A stretch of 64,000 nucleotides of DNA from Chloroflexus aggregans DSM 9485 (GTDB lineage: Bacteria > Chloroflexota > Chloroflexia > Chloroflexales > Chloroflexaceae). Positions 54,338-61,540 of this stretch are shown in pieces. Below the pieces are notes generated by a model. That model made no database searches. It had not been told where the DNA came from and saw only the letters and a list, made by a program, of their open reading frames with translations. A program made the position numbers and the translations under genes. Location: positions 1,563,353-1,627,352 of the forward strand of contig NC_011831.1 in NCBI RefSeq assembly GCF_000021945.1, read 5' to 3'. The stretch's first letter is position 1; each line of letters starts with the position of its first letter.

Positions 54338-55495
54338 CTAAGAGGTTTTACGCCCGCGCAAATATGTAATCACCCGTTGGATAACATTGACAACATCACC
54401 GGAAAGATCGCCGTTCCATATCCGTGTAGGGTTTGGTGTCGTGCCGACAAGGACTCTAATGACCTTATTGCCCGAAAGTTGCAACTTTATATATTGAGAT
54501 GGTTCATCAAATGATATAAGATAGTCATTATTCTGCTTTCTAACATCACGAACACCTGCGATTTCTCTAATCTTTGTAACTATCGGGTCTTGCAACACTT
54601 GCAACATCGGCGGCTCCCTCATCGGCGACGGAAGTCTAGGAGACGGCGAGAAATGCTCAATCAATTTCTCAAATTGCTCACGTGATGCGTGAGCGGCAAG
54701 AATTTGCGCGAGTGAACTAGCCGAATTCGGATCGATCAGCGAAATAGCTGCTGGTATAAGTTCTGGCGGCAGGCTCAACAGAGACTGAATCTTCTCAAGC
54801 AAACGACGCTGTTCTTTTTCAGCCATCTCTGCATCGATAAGCCTGATCCTTCTAATGTGCTCGGCCTGTAGTTCAAGCTTCAATTTCTCAACTCCCAGGA
54901 GACGTTCAATCTCAATTTTAATTTGATCGCGCTGTCTGCGTTGTTCTAAACTTAACTGATGCTCATCATATACTTTTTGCGCTGCAACATTGGCCTGTGC
55001 AATAGCCTGTACCCTTCCGATCAATTCTACCACCTGCGCAGTCTTAACAGACAACCGATAGCCATTACCATCAACAGTACCTTCAATCTGTTCCAGAATA
55101 TCAACATGCTCTTGACTAAAATCAGCAGTATTATAATGTCGAACCATGCTTCGCAACTTTTTTTTCAGATCGCCAAAAACCATTTGGCTAATTTCATCGG
55201 GTTTGTAACAAAGTAATTCGTTTCCATGAATAAGCTCGTACATTACATCAATATCACCGACTAGAGATTGCCTATCCCGCAAAAGCACATCACCATCCCC
55301 AAGAATAACGGTAAATAATGCTCGCTTCCGCAAACCTTTAAACCGCTTTTGCCACAAAAATTGTACTATACTCTGAACGCGTTTCCAGGACCCCGTCTCT
55401 TCCTCATACAACTCGTAGTCGTTATCTTTTATTTTTTGCAAAAAACCGCTAGTTTTCTCATCAATCATCAGTTCCGGATCGTTGACAAATCGCAT
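54338..55495 (-). CDS. Coiled-coil protein of unknown function
   Basis: The protein has 385 residues from the ATG at 55495, with AAAGGA eight bases upstream. The frame to 55531 is less likely. The N-terminal third contains an alpha/beta-looking part with FTVILGDGDVLLRDRQSLVG. The middle is a long charged coiled coil (about residues 150-250, RRQRDQIKIEIERLLGVEKL). A Pro-rich hinge (SPSPRLPSPMREPPM) leads to a C-terminal domain of about 100 residues. The layout loosely resembles SPFH/band-7 proteins, but I cannot assign a family. It lies between a small membrane protein and the HerA-like ATPase (36-base gaps), so it may connect the membrane and ATPase parts. Confidence 0.75.
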   Translation of the reverse strand: MRFVNDPELMIDEKTSGFLQKIKDNDYELYEEETGSWKRVQSIVQFLWQKRFKGLRKRALFTVILGDGDVLLRDRQSLVGDIDVMYELIHGNELLCYKPDEISQMVFGDLKKKLRSMVRHYNTADFSQEHVDILEQIEGTVDGNGYRLSVKTAQVVELIGRVQAIAQANVAAQKVYDEHQLSLEQRRQRDQIKIEIERLLGVEKLKLELQAEHIRRIRLIDAEMAEKEQRRLLEKIQSLLSLPPELIPAAISLIDPNSASSLAQILAAHASREQFEKLIEHFSPSPRLPSPMREPPMLQVLQDPIVTKIREIAGVRDVRKQNNDYLISFDEPSQYIKLQLSGNKVIRVLVGTTPNPTRIWNGDLSGDVVNVIQRVITYLRGRKTS

Positions 55496-55530
55496 AGAAA
55501 TGTCCTTTCTCGCTAGAAGTTGAACAACCA

Positions 55531-55917
55531 CTACGATGCTACGGTCAGGTTTCGTTCACCAAGGAGAATCCCTTGCAGAGCGCTAACTGCAAGCAAGATA
55601 GCACCGCCGCGGTGATAATCGCTATCTGCAATGAAGAAGCTGAAGGCAAAGATAATCGCAACTACATCCCAAAATCGTGTTGTGCCACTCGAAGATCCCC
55701 ATGTTGCAAGCTGCGCGCCAAGGTCTGGCTGAAAAACGCACAACGAATACAACCCTGCAACTAAGAGTACAAATATAATACCATATACCAACCAGAAATT
55801 CCATCCTATTTCGATGAAACGTTGATTTACACCCGTGATATCAAGCAACCATGCCATACACGAGGTGGCAATACTAACCACGTATAGATTGACATCTTTC
55901 CAAGTTATTTTTCTCAT
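55531..55917 (-). CDS. Small integral membrane protein of unknown function
   Basis: The protein has 128 residues with three to four hydrophobic helices: about 10-27, 38-62 (WNFWLVYGIIFVLLVAGLYS), 83-97 (VVAIIFAFSFFIAD) and 105-118. No motif is recognised. Its ATG shares a base with the stop of the large tubulin-like gene upstream (TAATG), so the two proteins are translationally coupled and may form one membrane complex. Confidence 0.78.
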   Translation of the reverse strand: MRKITWKDVNLYVVSIATSCMAWLLDITGVNQRFIEIGWNFWLVYGIIFVLLVAGLYSLCVFQPDLGAQLATWGSSSGTTRFWDVVAIIFAFSFFIADSDYHRGGAILLAVSALQGILLGERNLTVAS

Positions 55918-58900
55918 TATGGCTCCTTTACAACAATGACGAGTGGCTCAAGTAGTACCTTATTATTACTATCTTGAATGTACCCGCGTCGAACACGGCA
56001 CTTGATGGTACCGCCTGGCAAACTCTGATCGGATTCTTCGCCAATCGCCGTACCGTGAATTTGTGGATCGTAGCGTTCGCCTCGCTCAGGCACTAGTGGT
56101 CGAATGTGATTACGAGCCAACCAACCATCAATTAATCGGAATATGTCGCTCAAGCAATGACGCACCCTATCGGCGAGCGCTGGATTATCGTAAACATAGC
56201 AAAGCCCCTTTAAAGCTTTCACTACATCCTCTGGGTTTGGAGTAAGACTTTGTTGTAAAAGCGGTCGTATTTGCTCTTCTACTTGTTCTAATTCCAGCTC
56301 AATCCATCGATCTGCCACGTTACTACGAGCAGCATCGAGAAGATTTTGGATATTGTGTCCCACTTTATCAAAGCTATCGTTCATCTTCTCATCTCCTGTA
56401 ACGCCATCGGTTGGCTGTGAGACCGCCAAATGAGCAAAGTCTCCAGCTATCGCTTGAGCATCTTGGCCAGTTTGATCCGGCATTGCCGATTGAGCTAAAC
56501 CACCCTGCTCCAGACTCGCTAGCTGCGACAAGACCGACGGTGTGACAGTTTGGGTTGCCGCTTGCGAAACAAACATCCAACGGTTGTGCATCTCTGACCA
56601 GCGGGTAAGCTGAGCTGGCTTAAAACCGCCTATAATTCGAACCAACATGATTCGGTATGGATCAGCCCAACTAAGTAGCTCACACATACCTAAATTCTGT
56701 ACAATCTGCAGCGCAATCAGGTTCCTACGACCTTCTGAAGCTAGTAGGCACATCATTTCTATCGGTAGGTTTTGAGCATCATCAGCCAAGGTAAAAATCG
56801 GCTGCACAATCTTCACCCATGGTACACTCGATTTACTGATCCGCATTGCCCATTCTTCAAGGTTCTGAGTAGCAAGATACGTACTTATTGGGCGAATATG
56901 ATGATCTTTTACTACATCGCCTATCTGTCTTCTCACATTATCAAACACTTCTTCTTTCGTGATTAGAGTAGGCCACACATTGTTCAGATCAGCATGGTCG
57001 TGAAGCCAAGAAGTAACTAGTGGTCGTCGATGCCGTTGGATTGCAGCTTCTACATCATAGTGGAAGGATTGAATTAACTCCTTAAGGTCAACAACAGAAT
57101 ACTCTTGATACGTCTCCTCCGGCGGCTCCTCTGCGAAACGTGCATGTTGTTGCTCTAGCTCAGCATGCAAGCGTTTAAGCTCCGCTTTCAAGTAATATTC
57201 GAGCCTACCTTGCAGTCGAGTAAGCACTTTTAGTCGCATTAGAATCAGTGCTTCCACTAGTTGGGTCTGCTGTTCTCTACAAACGTATTGCCTCGCCCAG
57301 AATAAGTATAGACGAACTACGAACCATGGCAACAATGTGATGATTGCTAGTCCGCCTAGACACAGAATGATCAAACCCACCGCTGTACTGCGAATTGCTG
57401 CCTCTGATCCCTCACCCAACATTGCCCGCAGTAAGTCTAATGGCGGTCTGTAAATGCCTTGTAATAAACCATCGTAGTAGAACTGATAACACACTATGCC
57501 AATCAAGAAGACACGTAGCAGAAGCGCTTGCGGACGAGGAAAGAACGGTGTTACGTTCTTTACTCGTTCTAGCGGTGAAACTCGCTGTACCGAGCGCCAA
57601 CCCTTCTTGAGACGATTAAGCACATCTTCTTGTATGGATAGCTCTTTCTTGGTTTCAATAACGGCGTTTCTGACCTGCTCAATGATGCTTTCCGTTAATC
57701 TTATTGCTCTGACCAATCCTTGCTCACCAGTACGTAATTGAGTCTGAATAGCTTCATCACATATTTTCTCTATTGAACGTAAACAGTCTTTATAATCACG
57801 AATAGTTTCACGAAACTGTCTAAGAAAACTATCTATCTGGCTATTTTCACTGTCGATTCGTTCGTCGATTGTTTGTAACGACTCGTCAGGACTCAGCAGG
57901 TCTGGCCCGCGAATATACAACGATACCTGCGGTATACGGATACGACTGAGACTTTGCAATAGACGGCGTGAAGAGAACCGCCCATACCACCGAACAAATA
58001 CCTGCGGTATACGGATACGACTGAGACTTTGCAATCGGTCAACGTTATTCACTATGGTTACAACGATTTTTCCTTTCTGCTTCGTCTGCCCAATTTCATA
58101 TTCTTTTGTTAACTCAAGACGGTTTTGATTTTCTGCTACATCCGATTGATACCGTCTCCTAACGGCGTTTAGAACCGCTACGTTCAACTCCTGCTGAATT
58201 TTCTGCTGAATTTCTTTTTTGAGATCGTCCCATCTCAATTGCTCAGCCTCTGTCAGCAAACGGACACGCACTAAGTTGGCAACAATAGTGTTGGTCAGAT
58301 TATCATATAGCCTGACCAACGGTACAACAAGCGATGAAATACCTATTCCAATGTATAACGGATGATGAGTCGGGCAATCAGCAGTATATGAACGATCAAT
58401 TATTGACAGCAAATCACTATGCAAACATGCTTCGATCATATCACTGATAAGCTGAACTATTTCCGCTGGATTATAGGTTGCCGGACTTGTTGCATTATTT
58501 TGCTTTACATTATCAATCAAAAATACTTTATCAAAGCTAATTTTCTCTGGAATAAGATCGCATGCAAATACACGTGCAAATGTTTGCTGCCAATCTGGTG
58601 ATTGTGCAAGCCTGTTACCTTCCTCCAACAATTCATATGTCAGGGCATCTCGTTCCAGTGCCTTGCGTTTACCATCCTCCCACTGTGCAGTAACAAATAC
58701 TCCGACCAGCTCATAATCATACGGATCACCAAACAGGAAGCGGATCAGATACGCTAATGGCCACAGCAATGCGCGACCTTCCGGTGACCACGTTGCACCA
58801 ATAACGAAGACGGTTGGTCGGACATGATCGGTTAGTGACAACTTAATATGTGCGCGCACCTTGTGATAATGTGACGCAATCTGTTGAGCATGATCGGTGA

Positions 58901-59168
58901 GTGTTTCGCGAGTGAGAAAACGTTGCCGATGCTCTTCAAATGACAATTTTTCCCAATCAGGCAACTCACTGACATCGGAAGGGAGCATCCAGAAGCAAAC
59001 ATCGGTTACATCTGTAATGAGCGGTGAATAAAACTCTTTGTACGTTTTGTAACGACGTTCCCATTCATCACGGATCAACCAGCCAATCTCGCCCAACCCT
59101 ACTATTATTGTAGGTTGCAACGAGTACAGCGAACGCTCTTGGTCAATTGATCGATACAATACATTCAT
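55917..59168 (-). CDS. Divergent tubulin-like protein with coiled coils and two membrane helices
   Basis: The protein has 1083 residues from the ATG at 59168. The frame to 59228 would overlap the upstream gene. The N-terminal 350 residues follow the same plan as the tubulin-like protein at 59203: TIIVGLGEIG (24-29) against TLVIGLGGTG, FDKVFLIDN against FDTVFLVDR, and IGIGISSLVVPLVRL against IAGVSTASLVLPVRP. Where the partner has the nucleotide loop CGGTGSG, this protein has ATWSPEGR (125-132), so GTP binding is probably lost. Charged coiled coils follow, then two membrane helices (about 545-565 and 591-620) and a long cytoplasmic tail with another coiled coil. I infer a membrane-anchored pseudo-tubulin partner. 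Confidence 0.72.
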   Translation of the reverse strand: MNVLYRSIDQERSLYSLQPTIIVGLGEIGWLIRDEWERRYKTYKEFYSPLITDVTDVCFWMLPSDVSELPDWEKLSFEEHRQRFLTRETLTDHAQQIASHYHKVRAHIKLSLTDHVRPTVFVIGATWSPEGRALLWPLAYLIRFLFGDPYDYELVGVFVTAQWEDGKRKALERDALTYELLEEGNRLAQSPDWQQTFARVFACDLIPEKISFDKVFLIDNVKQNNATSPATYNPAEIVQLISDMIEACLHSDLLSIIDRSYTADCPTHHPLYIGIGISSLVVPLVRLYDNLTNTIVANLVRVRLLTEAEQLRWDDLKKEIQQKIQQELNVAVLNAVRRRYQSDVAENQNRLELTKEYEIGQTKQKGKIVVTIVNNVDRLQSLSRIRIPQVFVRWYGRFSSRRLLQSLSRIRIPQVSLYIRGPDLLSPDESLQTIDERIDSENSQIDSFLRQFRETIRDYKDCLRSIEKICDEAIQTQLRTGEQGLVRAIRLTESIIEQVRNAVIETKKELSIQEDVLNRLKKGWRSVQRVSPLERVKNVTPFFPRPQALLLRVFLIGIVCYQFYYDGLLQGIYRPPLDLLRAMLGEGSEAAIRSTAVGLIILCLGGLAIITLLPWFVVRLYLFWARQYVCREQQTQLVEALILMRLKVLTRLQGRLEYYLKAELKRLHAELEQQHARFAEEPPEETYQEYSVVDLKELIQSFHYDVEAAIQRHRRPLVTSWLHDHADLNNVWPTLITKEEVFDNVRRQIGDVVKDHHIRPISTYLATQNLEEWAMRISKSSVPWVKIVQPIFTLADDAQNLPIEMMCLLASEGRRNLIALQIVQNLGMCELLSWADPYRIMLVRIIGGFKPAQLTRWSEMHNRWMFVSQAATQTVTPSVLSQLASLEQGGLAQSAMPDQTGQDAQAIAGDFAHLAVSQPTDGVTGDEKMNDSFDKVGHNIQNLLDAARSNVADRWIELELEQVEEQIRPLLQQSLTPNPEDVVKALKGLCYVYDNPALADRVRHCLSDIFRLIDGWLARNHIRPLVPERGERYDPQIHGTAIGEESDQSLPGGTIKCRVRRGYIQDSNNKVLLEPLVIVVKEP
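57923..58035 (-). repeat. In-frame 75-bp duplication with identical 38-bp copies
   Basis: The same 38 bases occur at 57923-57960 and 57998-58035 in direct orientation, a period of 75 bases (25 codons). This repeats LQSLSRIRIPQV within the pseudo-tubulin gene. The identity suggests a recent duplication. Confidence 0.95.
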
Positions 59169-59202
59169 GATACTTGATCTTACTACTGTCTTCAAAATAG
59201 CA

Positions 59203-61494
59203 CTACACCAAATCCGGCAACCGGCCATCGCTCCAGTTCTTATGAATATGAAGCGTTTCCTTCTGGGTCTTCATGAAATACTCATATGCCTTTTTCAATT
59301 CAGGCAGGTCGCGAAGATCGGCGATTCGATAACCAAAGCTAATAACCAGCACATCTATTCGATTAGGGGTTCCGGTATCTACATGGTAGTAGCTATCAAA
59401 ATCAGAAAGTACACTATCAGGATCGTGCCTTTCCGCCGAGGTAAGTAAAGGACTGTATCCAATCAGACGTTGTACTTCAATATCACTCGCGTGCTCAGTT
59501 CCCAAACGAGCATTGTCAATACGTAGGAAAGGCTTTTCGGAGCGTAGCTTCAGATGTCGCAGTGGATCAATGGGTGATCCTCTCGATTCAGTGCTTGTAT
59601 TGCTATAGTATTGAATATTGTTGTAGAACCACCGAAGATAACGAATGGCAGTCCAACTCTCACTAAGCATCGGGTTAACAAAGCCTTGAACGGTCTCTAG
59701 ATAGGCCTTAACCGGATCATGATTAGGTGGATGATCAAGAAACAGCTTATGTTCACCCTTCTCAAACTTGTAAACGAGGTTAAAGACTGCATGCAGGCCA
59801 ACCTCATTAATCAGTTTAGCTCTGTTATCACCTGACAGTGATGCTAAAGAAAAGACAAATCGATCAATTGGCCATTGTGCATTCGGCAAATTACCCGGTG
59901 CAGGTACCTCGCGTTCGTAACCCAACTCTGTTACCAACTCAAAGAGACTCAGATTGTTCTGCGGCGATTTTGGTTCTGACATTGATTGCGGACGAGAAGG
60001 AACAACGTTAGATAATTGTTGCTGCATCATAGCATGCCAATCCTCATAATAAAACCTTAACTTCCTTACAAAATCGCTCACATTTTTTATCGAAGCGATG
60101 TTTTTTCTGATATGATTGATCACTGCATCTACCGGTGATTCGCTTACATGGTTTTTACCAAAAATTTTTCGTTTAAATCTATTTAACCAAAAGTCATCCG
60201 GGTCATCCGGCTCTAATTGAATTTCTGAAATAACAGATGCAACATGGTCAAGACCTTTCTCTGTATATAAATCTTTCAGCTTTTGTTGCAGCTCTTTGTA
60301 GAGTTTTTCAACATTTTCATCTGTTAATTCTTCTTGCAACCACTTATTTATTGATTCTTGAATGTTTTTTAACGAATCCTTAACAGTACTGTTTTGTTCT
60401 TGCAAAATATGCTCTTGCAAGATTCGCATTCCCATCATCTCAACATGCACTTGTACTGGACGAACCGGAAGCACAAGTGACGCCGTTGAAACCCCAGCAA
60501 TAGCCAAAGCAAACTTGTTCTGCTGCTCGCTAGCAAGATCGTTCAGATTCTCACGCTTGCTAGCCGCCTCACGACCAATTGGAGTGACCGTATCAAGGTA
60601 GATAACTTGACCAATCATTTGCTTGACTTCATCAATACTGCTCAACCCTTCACTACCATTGTCGCGATCAACAAGAAAGACTGTGTCGAAGGGTCGACGT
60701 ACATACATCACCTGTTTAGCGCCATCCGGAGTCTGGTAGGCATAGTCTGGAAAGGTAGCTTCAAATTGCTGCTGACCGCTCAGATAGTAATTCAGTTCTT
60801 TCAGTGCTGCATAGGCATTGCCTTGAATGCGTAAACGTTGAACATAGCTGGCAATCTCTTGTAAAAATACCGATGGCATAACAAAAACACCACAAATTTC
60901 GCCATCGTCACCTAGCTTACTGCGAACCCGAAACGCTACATCGAGCAGCAAACCCGAACCGGTACCGCCGCAGAGCGATGACACAATATACACTCGCACT
61001 TGACCTGTGCGTTCGGTGCGGATTCCTTGCTTCTCTACCTGCTCATTCTCGGCAATTTGCCGAATCTTGTCAAGCTTGGTATCAAGACGGTGAGCAAACT
61101 GTCCCCAACGAGCATACAACGACAAGCGACCGACTAATCGACGCTGACGTGCGCCACGGAAGATTGATCCTGTCACTACTTGACCATTTGGCCACCAATC
61201 CTTGATATGCGGATGCTGATCTAGATGATCCAGTACCTTCCCCGCATTGAAGTCACCAATATAGGCAATCTCACGGTCAAGAATTCGTTCTTCACCGGGC
61301 ATATTCTGGGGCATCTCTGTATCAACGACGAGGAACTCTAACACACCCGGCATCGGTTGCATTGACTGACGGATGCGACGTTTGAGCTGCCGGATGACAT
61401 CGACTCCAGTGCCGCCGAGACCGATGACAAGAGTAGGTCTGATAAATAGGGCAGATGGAATATAAACTTGAGTCGGCTGCAATGTTGTAGTCAT
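59203..61494 (-). CDS. Bacterial tubulin-like GTPase (Tubulin_2-type)
   Basis: The protein has 763 residues. It carries PTLVIGLGGTGVDVI (about 20-34), the first beta strand and nucleotide loop of the tubulin/FtsZ superfamily. YIVSSLCGGTGSGLLLDVAF follows (CGGTGSG at 175-181), the tubulin signature. FDTVFLVDRDNGSEG near 275 and ASLVLPVRPVQVHVEMMG near 340 complete a GTPase domain. The last 400 residues are a helical and alpha/beta extension absent from FtsZ. It is clearly not the cell-division FtsZ. It should bind GTP and polymerise or act as a switch at the membrane. It sits 46 bases after the Ig-like/VWA gene and 34 bases before the degenerate tubulin gene. Confidence 0.86.
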   Translation of the reverse strand: MTTTLQPTQVYIPSALFIRPTLVIGLGGTGVDVIRQLKRRIRQSMQPMPGVLEFLVVDTEMPQNMPGEERILDREIAYIGDFNAGKVLDHLDQHPHIKDWWPNGQVVTGSIFRGARQRRLVGRLSLYARWGQFAHRLDTKLDKIRQIAENEQVEKQGIRTERTGQVRVYIVSSLCGGTGSGLLLDVAFRVRSKLGDDGEICGVFVMPSVFLQEIASYVQRLRIQGNAYAALKELNYYLSGQQQFEATFPDYAYQTPDGAKQVMYVRRPFDTVFLVDRDNGSEGLSSIDEVKQMIGQVIYLDTVTPIGREAASKRENLNDLASEQQNKFALAIAGVSTASLVLPVRPVQVHVEMMGMRILQEHILQEQNSTVKDSLKNIQESINKWLQEELTDENVEKLYKELQQKLKDLYTEKGLDHVASVISEIQLEPDDPDDFWLNRFKRKIFGKNHVSESPVDAVINHIRKNIASIKNVSDFVRKLRFYYEDWHAMMQQQLSNVVPSRPQSMSEPKSPQNNLSLFELVTELGYEREVPAPGNLPNAQWPIDRFVFSLASLSGDNRAKLINEVGLHAVFNLVYKFEKGEHKLFLDHPPNHDPVKAYLETVQGFVNPMLSESWTAIRYLRWFYNNIQYYSNTSTESRGSPIDPLRHLKLRSEKPFLRIDNARLGTEHASDIEVQRLIGYSPLLTSAERHDPDSVLSDFDSYYHVDTGTPNRIDVLVISFGYRIADLRDLPELKKAYEYFMKTQKETLHIHKNWSDGRLPDLV

Positions 61495-61540
61495 AGTAAC
61501 TCGCCTAGTGTTAGTATAGGAATGATGTACAACGAATGTC

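Noticed and set aside
59203-61494. Cell-division FtsZ
   Set aside because: It is about twice the length of FtsZ, has a CGGTGSG variant signature and a large C-terminal domain, and is not near division genes.
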